From Bacteroidota bacterium (GTDB lineage Bacteria > Bacteroidota > Bacteroidia > Cytophagales > Microscillaceae), in the NCBI GenBank assembly GCA_004293265.1, contig RDXZ01000020.1, forward strand, positions 1 through 53,004: DNA of 53,004 bases, given 5' to 3'. The notes under the pieces were generated by a model, which was given only the letters and a program-made list of their open reading frames with translations, was not told the origin of the DNA and ran no database searches. Shown piece by piece: positions 16,640 to 25,151 of this stretch (within the stretch, counting starts at the first letter, position 1; every line of letters begins with the position of its first letter). The translations under genes were made by a program, and so were the position numbers.

Positions 16640-17245
16640 TTATTTTTGCTTACTATTGTCATATTTTTGTTGGTGATATTTTTCTAATTTACCTAATATT
16701 TGGTATAAAATTTCTTTTTCATCAACAGAAAGTATAGCATAAACATTGCTTGCTAATTCTTGTAAAATAGGATAAACGCTAAATAATTTTTCGCGTCCTT
16801 TGTCTGTTAATCTTACTCTTTTGGCTCTTTTATCCAATTCGTCAGGATATTCTTCTAAATATTTTTTGCTAATAAGTCGATTAATTACTCCAATTCCTGA
16901 GCTAAATTCAGAAATACAATAATGAATCATATCGCTTTTGGTTGGATTTTTTAAATCGAGTGTACTTCCTAAATACCAAACCTCTTCGACAGTATCCATT
17001 TCTATGGTTGTAGCCAAAATTTTCATTTGCATATCTACAAATTTTGCTAATCTCCCTGCCGCCCTTCCGATTTGCCCTTCTAATGAAATACTTTTTTCGT
17101 GATTAGGTTTATATTTTTCAACTTCTCTCATTTTTTCGCTTGCTAAATAATGTTTGCAAAAGTCAGCAATAGAAACTTCTGTGTGTATGTTTTCTTCTTG
17201 ATATTGATGAAAAAGATTAACTAATTCTACGAGATTATTTTTCAT
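16640..17245 (-). CDS. MarR-family transcriptional regulator
   Basis: The 201-residue product has a winged helix-turn-helix at about residues 105-165. The recognition-helix area is SSGIGVINRLISKKYLEEYP and the wing is RAKRVRLTDKGREKL, both typical of MarR. The N-terminal 90 residues form the helical dimer region, and the protein is longer than the usual 140-160 residues. MarR proteins repress or activate nearby genes and respond to small ligands or redox. The target here is unknown. A -7 box lies at 17272-17279. Confidence 0.85.
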   Translation of the reverse strand: MKNNLVELVNLFHQYQEENIHTEVSIADFCKHYLASEKMREVEKYKPNHEKSISLEGQIGRAAGRLAKFVDMQMKILATTIEMDTVEEVWYLGSTLDLKNPTKSDMIHYCISEFSSGIGVINRLISKKYLEEYPDELDKRAKRVRLTDKGREKLFSVYPILQELASNVYAILSVDEKEILYQILGKLEKYHQQKYDNSKQK

Positions 17246-17271
17246 AAAAAAATATTATTTTAATTTTCTTG

Positions 17272-17279
17272 CAAAATTA
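17272..17279 (-). promoter_or_regulatory. Putative -7 box (TAATTTTG) for the MarR gene
   Basis: It matches TAnnTTTG on the minus strand, 26 bp before the start codon. Confidence 0.4.
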
Positions 17280-17330
17280 AGAAAAAAAATTAAAATATTT
17301 TTTGATTATAAATATTTAATAAAAAAAAAT

Positions 17331-17466
17331 GGTAGTGCTGTTAATGTAATGCTTTGTCCTGCTGAACGAAGTGAAGCAACTGCTTGTTGAAAGGCGTTTT
17401 GTGAACGAAATTGCATATTTTTCGCTTCGCTCAAAAAGACAAAAACAGTACATTTATAGCACTATC
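17331..17466. mobile_element. MITE-like element with imperfect terminal inverted repeats (136 bp)
   Basis: The left end GGTAGTGCTGTTAATGTA (17331-) and the complement of the right end (17446-17466) match at 17 of 21 positions. Both ends are flanked by the 8-mer AAAAAAAT (17323-17330 and 17467-17474), consistent with a target duplication, although the sequence is low complexity. The interior contains GAACGAAGTGAAGCAA and CGCTTCGCTCAAAAAGAC, an inverted pair, and has no coding capacity. Confidence 0.6.
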
Positions 17467-17483
17467 AAAAAAATTAGACAAAA

Positions 17484-17519
17484 AAAATGTTGTAAAAAAG
17501 TATAATTTTACAACATTTT
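17484..17519 (-). terminator. Terminator of the 181-residue membrane protein gene
   Basis: AAAATGTTGTAAAA at 17484-17497 pairs perfectly with 17506-17519. On the minus strand the stem is followed by a T run. Confidence 0.85.
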
Positions 17520-17594
17520 AATTGAGAAAAATAGATAACATTTATATTTGTTTTGATAAACAAAATTAAGAAAATGATAACGTATGATTTAGAT

Positions 17595-18140
17595 TTATAC
17601 AAATTCTAATACTAAAAATATTAAGGCAATAATAATACAAACAACGCCCAAGATGTAAAAAACACCTGCATCTTTAATCACTCCTCCCAAAAGGATTAAA
17701 CAAACGCCAATCAGTGCGAAAATAACAGCAGTTCGCATATTGCCTGATAATCTTTTTATTTTTTCTTCTGATTGCTCACGCAAAATTTTTGCTTGTTCAG
17801 GAGTAGCAGTTTTTAATTCTTTTTTAAGGCGTTTCTTTTCTGCTTTTTTGATAAGATATTTTAAATACCATTGTCCTATTTTAGAATTTAAAAACTTTTC
17901 TGCTTTTTTTTGTTGGCGAATTTGTTTTTTTTCCGCTTTTATTTCAGCTTTTGTTTTTATTTTTGTTTCTGTTGAAATTTCTTTTTTGATTTCAATAGGT
18001 TTTTCCTTTATTTTTTCAGGAATAACTATTAATTCAGAAGGTTCTTTGCCACCTGCGGCGGCATCATTGTCGTTTTGTGCTTGTATATTCATTGCAAATA
18101 AAAAAAATGCAATAAAAATAAGAAATAAGTTTTTTTTCAT
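17595..18140 (-). CDS. Exported membrane protein of unknown function
   Basis: The 181-residue product has an N-terminal signal peptide (ending around QAQ, residue 22), a proline/lysine-rich linker, and a strongly charged helical region (residues about 60-125) likely to form coiled coil. Two closely spaced hydrophobic helices sit at the C-terminus (about 135-155 and 158-181). I do not recognise the family. Similar small two-helix proteins are common in Bacteroidota. It is divergent from the propeller-SpoIIE gene and has its own promoter at 18197-18228. Confidence 0.75.
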   Translation of the reverse strand: MKKNLFLIFIAFFLFAMNIQAQNDNDAAAGGKEPSELIVIPEKIKEKPIEIKKEISTETKIKTKAEIKAEKKQIRQQKKAEKFLNSKIGQWYLKYLIKKAEKKRLKKELKTATPEQAKILREQSEEKIKRLSGNMRTAVIFALIGVCLILLGGVIKDAGVFYILGVVCIIIALIFLVLEFV

Positions 18141-18196
18141 AATAAAATGTTGTAATTTTGAAAATTGAAAAGATACGATTGAAAAATATTACTTCA

Positions 18197-18228
18197 CAAA
18201 GGTACTTTTTTGTATTGAAATAAACAAA
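18197..18228 (-). promoter_or_regulatory. Putative promoter of the 181-residue membrane protein gene
   Basis: On the minus strand -33-like TTTG (18225-18228) and -7 box TACCTTTG (18197-18204) are separated by 20 bp. Confidence 0.55.
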
Positions 18229-18285
18229 TAAATCTTTAAAAATATTTGTAAAAAGGGCAAAGAAATTGCTTGTTTTAATTTTTGA

Positions 18286-21200
18286 ATGAATAAATGGCTT
18301 AAAAATATCATATATATATGGTTGTTGTTTTGTGTTGAAAACATATACGCACAACGCACAGGAAAACTTTTTTCGCGTAATTACTTTCCACACGAATATA
18401 AAGCTGCTTCGCAAAATTGGGAAGCCGTTCAAGATGTGGAAGGCAATCTTTATTTTGCTAATGACAAAGGCGTTTTGGTTTATAACGGATTGTCTTGGCT
18501 TTTATTGACTACTCAAAATGAGTCCGCAGTCCGTTCTTTGGCGTATTCTACCAAAGAAAAAAGAGTTTATATAGGGGCTTCGGGTGATTTTGGTTATTTA
18601 CAACCGACTACTAACGGAAGCCTTGAATATATTTCTTTGATTAAATATTTACCTGAAAAAGAAAAAAAATTTGAAGATGTTTGGAGTGCGCACGCCACAC
18701 AAGAAGGCATCGTTTTTCAAACTGATAAAAATGTTTATTTATATCAACCTCAAAAAAAATCATTTCAAATTTATAAAACTTCTGATTCGTCTTATTTTTT
18801 TCTTACTTTTTATCTACAACAAAAAACTTTTATATTAGATATAGAAAAAGGTTTGATGCTCTTACAAAATGGAAATTTAAAATTAGCCAGAGGTGGAGAA
18901 TATTTTAAAAACAAAAAAATTTATACTATTTTATCTTTCAAAGAAAATGAATATTTGGTAGGCGTGAGAAATGAAGGACTTTTTTGGTATAAACCCAAAC
19001 AAAATAACGATATTATTGTACCTTTTAAAACCGAAGCAGATACTTTTTTGCAAAAACATCAATTGTATAGTGGTTTGGCTTTGTCCGAAGACGAATTAGC
19101 AATAGGCACACGCACAGGTGGAGTAGCAATTATTGCAAAAGATGGAAAATTAAAAGAAATTTTAGATAAATCAAAAGGTTTGGCAGATAATAATGTCCGA
19201 TTTATGACTTTAACACAAGACAAAACAATTTGGATTGCCTTAAATCACGGCATTACAAAAGTGAATTTGTATGCGCCTTGGCGTTTTTGGGACGAAGAAA
19301 ATGGCGTTACAGGAATTGTAAGGGATATTTTAGTCAAAGATGAAAAAGTTTGGGTTGCCACTTCCTCTGGAGTTTTTTATAAAAAAAATAATGAAAATTA
19401 TTTTACTCAAATCGAAGGCATTGATACCGAAACTTGGACTTTGTTAGCCTTAGAAAATGGACAAATATTGGTTGGGGCTAATGACGGAATTTATGAAATT
19501 TCAAAAAATATTTCAAAAAATATTCTAAAAACTCGCCCAAAAGCAGTCTTAAAACTCTATTTATCACCCAAAAAAGATAATATTTATGCAGGTTTAAAAG
19601 GCGGTTTGTTAGAACTAAAACTACCTTTACAAAATCTAAAAGTAAAAAATTTTGAATTTATAGAAGAAGAAATTTACTCAATAGTCGAAACCAAAAGCAA
19701 TGAAAAAACACTCTGGTTAGGAACTTTTGTCAAAGGCGTTTTCGAACTTAAATTTGATAAAAATAATCAAACTTCAGCCAAAAATCTAAAAAATTATACC
19801 TTAGAACACGGACTTCCAAGCCTTCGAGATAATAAACTATTGTTGGATAATGATGAAAATTTGATTTGTGCTACTCGAAAAGGATTGTATGAATTTCAAC
19901 ATACAGAACAAAGATTTGTACCAACAGACAAATGGGGAATCAATTGGGCAGATGATACTTTTAAAATCAAAAATTTATATAAAATTGACGAAACTTATTG
20001 GATTGTCGGTGATGACCAGTTGTATTTTAATATCACAGAAATTTCTAAAAATAATAAAAAAGAGTTGATTCAAAACGATATTTGGTATAGATTATTGCCT
20101 GAATTTTCAGAAATTATTGTTGCTCCCCAAACCACACAAAAAATTTGGGTGGGTGGTTCGGAGGGTGTTTTTTATTTAGATAAATCTACTTTCAAATATT
20201 TGCCTTTGCCACTCAAACCTCATTTGAGTAAAGTAATTTTGGGTAGAGATAGCCTTTTGTATGGTGGATTTGGAACAATTATTACCCCAAAAATCACTAT
20301 CGAACAAGCAACAGAAATTACTTTTGAATTTACTTCGCCTATTTTTGAGGACGAAAAAAGATTGCAATATGCTTACGCACTGACCAACAAATCAGAAAAA
20401 AATCCAATTTGGAGAAATTGGGAGGTTACAAATCAAGTCCGTTATACTAATTTATTAGAAGGAAAATATATTTTTTGGGTAAAAGTAAAAGATATTTTTG
20501 GACAAGAAAGTGCCGCAGTAATGTATGAGTTTGTCGTTTTGCCACCTTGGTATCGGACTTTGTGGGCTTATTTTTTGTTTGTGATTATATTATTCACTTG
20601 TATTTATATGGTGATTAAAATTTTTGTGTTTAGATATGCACAACAACAAAAAAAATTAGAAAAACTAATAAAATCTCGTACAGAAGAAGTTGAAATTAAA
20701 AATAAAGATTTAGAAAAACAACAAACAGAACTTCTAAACAAAAATATCGAAATTGATAGCCAAAACAAAGAAATAAAATCGAGTATCACGTATGCGAGCC
20801 GAATCCAACAAGCTATGTTGCCTACTTTGGCATCTATCAATCAAGGTTTTCCCGAAAATTTTGTAATGTATAAACCACGTGATGGCGTTTCAGGTGATTT
20901 TTATTGGTTTTCTCAAACTTTGATGCGACCTCGTTTTGTCAAAAATCCTTCTATTTTGGACGGAAAAGTATCTATTTTTAAAGATATTTTACAAGGAAAA
21001 AAAATTATTTGTGCTGTGGATTGCACAGGTCATGGAGTGCCGGGTGCGTTAATAAGTTTGGTCGGTGATGCGTTTTTAGATGAAATCATTAATATGGAAG
21101 GCATCACACAAGCCTCCATTATTTTACAAGAATTAGACCAGCGAATCAGAAGTTCTTTGAAACAAGACGAAAATAAAATCACTGACGGAATGGATATGGC

Positions 21201-21633
21201 AATTTGTATTGTTGATGAAAACAACAAAACCTTAGAGTATGCAGGCGCAAATCGTCCTTTGGTTTATATGAAAAATAATGAATTACATTACATAAAAGGC
21301 GATAGATATGGCATTGGCGGTTATCAATTTGAGGTCAATAATGAAGATATGCCCGAACAAAAAAACTTCACAAAACATACTATTGATTTAGATAGCGTAG
21401 TTGATTTTTATATTTATTCTGATGGCATCGAAGACCAATTTGGTGGCGAAAAAAATCGTAAATTTAGTTCGAGAAGGCTCAAAGAATTGATTACTTTACA
21501 TCATCACTTGCCTATGCGTGAGCAACAAAAAATTTATGAACAAGAATTAATGAATTGGCAAGGCAGTTTTTCTCAGATTGATGATATTTTATTGATTGGG
21601 GTAAGGATTGACTTAGAAATAGATAAAATATAA
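18286..21633 (+). CDS. Two-component-type propeller sensor fused to a SpoIIE/PP2C phosphatase
   Basis: In order: a signal peptide (1-22), two seven-bladed Reg_prop-type propellers (about 40-670) with recurring W(V/I/L)G/A and DNG-like turns, and a Y_Y_Y-type immunoglobulin-like domain (about 670-752). One membrane helix follows (about 757-783), then a coiled coil (785-830) and a SpoIIE phosphatase (about 830-1112). Phosphatase marks are GDFYWF, the metal-binding DCTGHGVPGALISL (Asp912), DGMDMAICI and YIYSDGIEDQFGG. The layout says periplasmic sensing of a ligand drives a cytoplasmic serine phosphatase, probably acting on an anti-sigma antagonist. No such partner gene is in the window. It differs from hybrid two-component systems by having no kinase or receiver. 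Confidence 0.92.
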   Translation: MNKWLKNIIYIWLLFCVENIYAQRTGKLFSRNYFPHEYKAASQNWEAVQDVEGNLYFANDKGVLVYNGLSWLLLTTQNESAVRSLAYSTKEKRVYIGASGDFGYLQPTTNGSLEYISLIKYLPEKEKKFEDVWSAHATQEGIVFQTDKNVYLYQPQKKSFQIYKTSDSSYFFLTFYLQQKTFILDIEKGLMLLQNGNLKLARGGEYFKNKKIYTILSFKENEYLVGVRNEGLFWYKPKQNNDIIVPFKTEADTFLQKHQLYSGLALSEDELAIGTRTGGVAIIAKDGKLKEILDKSKGLADNNVRFMTLTQDKTIWIALNHGITKVNLYAPWRFWDEENGVTGIVRDILVKDEKVWVATSSGVFYKKNNENYFTQIEGIDTETWTLLALENGQILVGANDGIYEISKNISKNILKTRPKAVLKLYLSPKKDNIYAGLKGGLLELKLPLQNLKVKNFEFIEEEIYSIVETKSNEKTLWLGTFVKGVFELKFDKNNQTSAKNLKNYTLEHGLPSLRDNKLLLDNDENLICATRKGLYEFQHTEQRFVPTDKWGINWADDTFKIKNLYKIDETYWIVGDDQLYFNITEISKNNKKELIQNDIWYRLLPEFSEIIVAPQTTQKIWVGGSEGVFYLDKSTFKYLPLPLKPHLSKVILGRDSLLYGGFGTIITPKITIEQATEITFEFTSPIFEDEKRLQYAYALTNKSEKNPIWRNWEVTNQVRYTNLLEGKYIFWVKVKDIFGQESAAVMYEFVVLPPWYRTLWAYFLFVIILFTCIYMVIKIFVFRYAQQQKKLEKLIKSRTEEVEIKNKDLEKQQTELLNKNIEIDSQNKEIKSSITYASRIQQAMLPTLASINQGFPENFVMYKPRDGVSGDFYWFSQTLMRPRFVKNPSILDGKVSIFKDILQGKKIICAVDCTGHGVPGALISLVGDAFLDEIINMEGITQASIILQELDQRIRSSLKQDENKITDGMDMAICIVDENNKTLEYAGANRPLVYMKNNELHYIKGDRYGIGGYQFEVNNEDMPEQKNFTKHTIDLDSVVDFYIYSDGIEDQFGGEKNRKFSSRRLKELITLHHHLPMREQQKIYEQELMNWQGSFSQIDDILLIGVRIDLEIDKI

Positions 21634-21712
21634 CACGTAAAAAAAATACAAGAAGCAATAATATCAAAAAAAGACATTTTAGTCAAAATAAATAATAATC
21701 AAAGCCAAAATT

Positions 21713-21775
21713 CGTTATTTAACGGGTTATTTTTTGATGCAAGTGTAGATACTTGCACAAGAAGTTATTTTAACA
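21713..21775 (+). repeat. Decayed copy of palindromic family 1 (copy G)
   Basis: A GGGTTATTTTTTGATGCAAG...CTTGCACAAGAAGTT pattern keeps the order of family 1 (GGTTATTTT, one hairpin with arms TGCAAGTGT and ACTTGCA-like, GAAGTT) but with several changes and only one hairpin. It lies just before the TPR gene at 21796. The rest of 21634-21795 shows nothing. Confidence 0.5.
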
Positions 21776-21795
21776 AAACCAATTCAAGTCTGTTT

Positions 21796-23001
21796 ATGTT
21801 CAAAATTATAAAATTATTTTTGTTGTTATTTTTGTTGGTAGTCAATATTGTTTGGGGGCAGGAAGGAATAAGTCAGCAAACTATTTATGCTGAAAAAATG
21901 CTTTTACGCAATCAAATGGTACAATTAGAAACTGCCAATGCGATGAATGATTTGTATAATTTTAAATTTGAAAGTGCTACTACACAATTTTTGTGGTTCA
22001 AAGAAAAATATCCAAAACATCCTCTGCCTTATTTTTTATTAGGTTTGACAGAGTGGTGGAAAATAATGCCTAATCAAGATATTACCAAATATGATAAAAA
22101 ATTTATCGCTTATATGGATTCGAGTATTACTTTTGCTTATAATTTGTATAAAGAAGACAAAGAAAATCCTGAAGCCTCCTTTTTTCTTTCAGCCGCCTAT
22201 GGTTTCAAAGCACGTTTGCACGCCGAAAGAGGCAATTGGACTCGCTCTATGAACAATACTCGAAGTGCATTGAGTTATATGCGTTTGTCAGAGAAAAAAA
22301 ACGAAGAGATTATTAATCCTGAATTGATGTTTGGAGATGGTTTATATAATTATTATTCTGCTTGGTTGCCCGATAACTATCCATTGACTCGCCCTATTAT
22401 GGCTTTTTTTAAAAGAGGTGATAAAAATAAAGGCTTAGAATTGATAAAAAAAACTGCCAACAATGCTTATTATACTCGCCAAGAAGCTTTATATTTTTTG
22501 GTTAGAATTTATAGATACGAAGAAGAAAAACCAGCTTTGGCTTTGCCAATTGCGGCAAGTTTGTACCAAGACTATCCTGATAATGCTTATTTTCAACGTA
22601 TGTATGCAAGTTTGTTGTTTTCGTTGGGGTATTTTTACGAATTAGAAGCGGTTTCAAAATCAATGATGGATAAAATAAAATTAGAATATACAGGTTATGA
22701 AGCCGTAAGTGGTAGATATGCCGCTTATTATTTGGGACTTATTTATCAAAACAAAGGGCAAAACGCAGAGGCAGAAAATTATTACAAACAAACATTGGCT
22801 TTTGCTGAAAAATTAAAAGTTTTTGATTCTTATTATTATCTTTCTTCTTTGCGTGAATTAGGAAGATTGGCACACAGCCGCAAAGATTATAAAACTGCCA
22901 AATATTATTTTAACAAACTAAAAAAATACGGCTCTAAAAAAAATGGTACAAAAGAAGCAAAAGAAAGACTAAAAGAATATAAAAGATACAAAGACGATTG
23001 A
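21796..23001 (+). CDS. Exported tetratricopeptide-repeat protein
   Basis: The 401-residue product begins with a signal peptide (MFKIIKLFLLLFLLVVNIVWGQ, cleavage near residue 22). TPR-like helical pairs follow from about residue 50: YNFKFESATTQFLWFKEKYP, then YFLLGLTEWW. Later units hold GLIYQNKGQNAEAENYYKQTL and LGRLAHSRKDYKTAKYYFNKL. This pattern is common in periplasmic or outer-membrane-associated Bacteroidota proteins of unknown role. It is followed 97 bp later by the SSS symporter on the same strand, which suggests but does not prove linkage. Confidence 0.85.
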   Translation: MFKIIKLFLLLFLLVVNIVWGQEGISQQTIYAEKMLLRNQMVQLETANAMNDLYNFKFESATTQFLWFKEKYPKHPLPYFLLGLTEWWKIMPNQDITKYDKKFIAYMDSSITFAYNLYKEDKENPEASFFLSAAYGFKARLHAERGNWTRSMNNTRSALSYMRLSEKKNEEIINPELMFGDGLYNYYSAWLPDNYPLTRPIMAFFKRGDKNKGLELIKKTANNAYYTRQEALYFLVRIYRYEEEKPALALPIAASLYQDYPDNAYFQRMYASLLFSLGYFYELEAVSKSMMDKIKLEYTGYEAVSGRYAAYYLGLIYQNKGQNAEAENYYKQTLAFAEKLKVFDSYYYLSSLRELGRLAHSRKDYKTAKYYFNKLKKYGSKKNGTKEAKERLKEYKRYKDD

Positions 23002-23098
23002 TTTTTTGTAAACTTTTGCAAATATCAAATATAAAAAGTATTTTTGTGTGAAATTTTATAACAACAAATATTTTTTATCATCAAAAAAAACGCTCAAA

Positions 23099-24841
23099 AT
23101 GTCTTATCTCGATATCTCCATCATTGTTATTTATTTGTTAGTTTCTTTGGTTTTGGGTTTATATTTTACCAAATCAGCCAGTATTAGCACATCTTCCTTT
23201 TTTTTAGGCGGGAGAAATTTGCCTTGGTGGTTGGCAGGAACTTCTATGGTTGCGACTACTTTTGCGGCTGATACTCCTTTATTAGTTACTGAATTAGTAG
23301 CGACCAAAGGCATTAGTGGCAATTGGCTTTGGTGGAATGGTATGTTGGGAGGAATGATTGCAGTTTTTTTATTTGCAAAATATTGGAGGCGAGCAGAAAT
23401 TATCACTGACGTAGAATTAGTAGAAATCAGATATTCAGGCAAAGAAGCCTCATTTTTAAGAGGTTTTAAAGCCATTTATTTAGGTGTTTTGATGAATGGA
23501 GTCATTATGGCTTGGGTAAATGTGGCTTTGGGTGATTTAATGCGTGTTTTTTTTGATTTGCCCCAAGAAAATATTATTTATTATTTGGCGGCGGCGATGT
23601 TTTTGGTCGTTATTTATTCTGCCCTTTCGGGTTTGACAGGCGTTGCGGTTACAGATTTTGTGCAATTTTGGTTAGCAATGTTAGGAACAATCGTGTTGGC
23701 ATATTTGGTTTTACAATCAGATAAAATTGGTGGTTTGCGTGGTTTGCAAGAAAAATTACCTGCTTCTACTTTGTCATTTTTTCCTCAAATTAGTTCTTAC
23801 ACACAAGGCGCATCTATGGGTTTACAATTGTTTTCTATTAGTTTGGCTACTTTTTTTAGTTATATAGCAATTCAATGGTGGGCAAGTTGGTATCCGGGTT
23901 CGGAGCCGGGCGGTGGCGGTTATATTGCACAAAGAATGATGAGCGTAAAAACCGAAGCAGATGCCATAAAAGCAACTTTATTTTTTCAAATTGCTCATTA
24001 TACTTTGCGTCCTTGGGCTTGGATTTTGGTAGGTTTATGTACTTTGGTTTTATATCCTAATTTACCAGAAGCGGATAAAAAATTGGGTTATGTGATGGCA
24101 ATGAAAGATTTTTTACCTGATGGTTTAAAAGGTTTGTTATTAGTTTCATTTTTGGCAGCTTATATGAGTACCATTTCTACACAATTAAATTGGGGAACAA
24201 GTTATGTCATCAATGATTTTTATGCTCGATTTATTGAGCCAAAAGCATCTCAAAAACAATTAGTAAATGCGTCAAGATGGGCAACTTTGATGATGATGTT
24301 GGTGGCTTTATTGATTACAACACAAATTAAAACTTTAAATCAAGCATTTGAATTTATGATTACGGCAAGTGCAGGTTTGGGTGGTGTATTGATGTTGCGT
24401 TGGTATTGGTGGAGAATCAATGCTTGGAGTGAAATTACCGCAACACTTGCACCTTTTTTGTGGCTTTTTGTGGTTTCATTTTTTAATTTAGAAAAACCTT
24501 ATGATTTTCTTTTGATTGTGTTTTTAACTACTTTGAGTTGGATAATTGCTACTTTTATTACCCAACCCACTGACTTAAAAACTTTAACTGCTTTTTATTT
24601 GCGTGTGCGTCCTGAGGGTTTTTGGAAGCCTTTTGAGAATGAAAAGAAAGAAAAAAATAATCATTTGTTATATAATATTTTGGCAAGTTTTTCAGCAACC
24701 TTATTAGGTTATAGTATTTTATTTAGCATTGGTTATTTACTTTTTCCAAGTGGTTATCATTTATTTATTTGGATAGGTATTGCTTTTTTGGGGCTGATTT
24801 CTTTGCGATATTTTGGAAAAAAAGGTGATATTTGGAGGTAA
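23099..24841 (+). CDS. Sodium:solute symporter (SSS family)
   Basis: The 580-residue product has the topology of an SSS (SLC5-like) Na+-coupled symporter with about 13 membrane helices: SIIVIYLLVSLVLGLYFTKS in helix 1, TTFAADTPLLVTE, and an internal LSFLAAYMSTISTQLNWGTSY block that fits the sodium-binding helix 8 region. I choose the ATG at 23099 (MSYLDISI): the frame opens 17 codons earlier at a GTG (23048), but the added residues are polar and not conserved in type. The substrate cannot be told. It ends with no strong terminator before a palindromic element at 24976. Confidence 0.92.
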   Translation: MSYLDISIIVIYLLVSLVLGLYFTKSASISTSSFFLGGRNLPWWLAGTSMVATTFAADTPLLVTELVATKGISGNWLWWNGMLGGMIAVFLFAKYWRRAEIITDVELVEIRYSGKEASFLRGFKAIYLGVLMNGVIMAWVNVALGDLMRVFFDLPQENIIYYLAAAMFLVVIYSALSGLTGVAVTDFVQFWLAMLGTIVLAYLVLQSDKIGGLRGLQEKLPASTLSFFPQISSYTQGASMGLQLFSISLATFFSYIAIQWWASWYPGSEPGGGGYIAQRMMSVKTEADAIKATLFFQIAHYTLRPWAWILVGLCTLVLYPNLPEADKKLGYVMAMKDFLPDGLKGLLLVSFLAAYMSTISTQLNWGTSYVINDFYARFIEPKASQKQLVNASRWATLMMMLVALLITTQIKTLNQAFEFMITASAGLGGVLMLRWYWWRINAWSEITATLAPFLWLFVVSFFNLEKPYDFLLIVFLTTLSWIIATFITQPTDLKTLTAFYLRVRPEGFWKPFENEKKEKNNHLLYNILASFSATLLGYSILFSIGYLLFPSGYHLFIWIGIAFLGLISLRYFGKKGDIWR

Positions 24842-24931
24842 AAAAGATAAAATTTTTCAGAATAAATGCAATTTCTTTGACAAAATTTTCTCGATAAATG
24901 CAGTTTAATTACTTGCTGTAAAAATTTTGTA

Positions 24932-24939
24932 TATATTTG
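24932..24939 (+). promoter_or_regulatory. Possible -7 box (TATATTTG) upstream of acs
   Basis: It matches TAnnTTTG but would leave a leader of over 200 bases that contains the family 2 palindrome, so it is uncertain. Confidence 0.3.
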
Positions 24940-24975
24940 AAATTTAAAAAAAAATATGTATTTAGACAACTAATT

Positions 24976-25059
24976 CGCCCCTGCTTGTGTCCCACAAGCA
25001 GTCGTCGCTGGTGTAATTTGTTTGTTACAATATTCGCTTGTGGGACACAAGCGAGGGCG
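24976..25059. repeat. Palindromic repeat family 2, copy 1 (84 bp)
   Basis: The outer arms are 24-bp inverted repeats: 24976-24999 (CGCCCCTGCTTGTGTCCCAC...) and 25036-25059. Each arm is itself a hairpin (GCTTG...CAAGC). The middle holds AGTCGTCGCTGGTGTAA and TTTGTTACAATATT. A second copy lies at 38583-38659. The region 24842-25151 contains no gene. Confidence 0.8.
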
Positions 25060-25151
25060 TAAAACAAATATTTCGCCATTTTAATTAATATACAAAATTT
25101 TTACACTAACTTTAATTATATAAAAATAACTTTAAAAAAACTAAAAAAAAT

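Noticed and set aside
18286-21633. Hybrid two-component sensor kinase
   Set aside because: After the propellers and Y_Y_Y region comes a SpoIIE phosphatase; no histidine kinase or receiver motifs are present.
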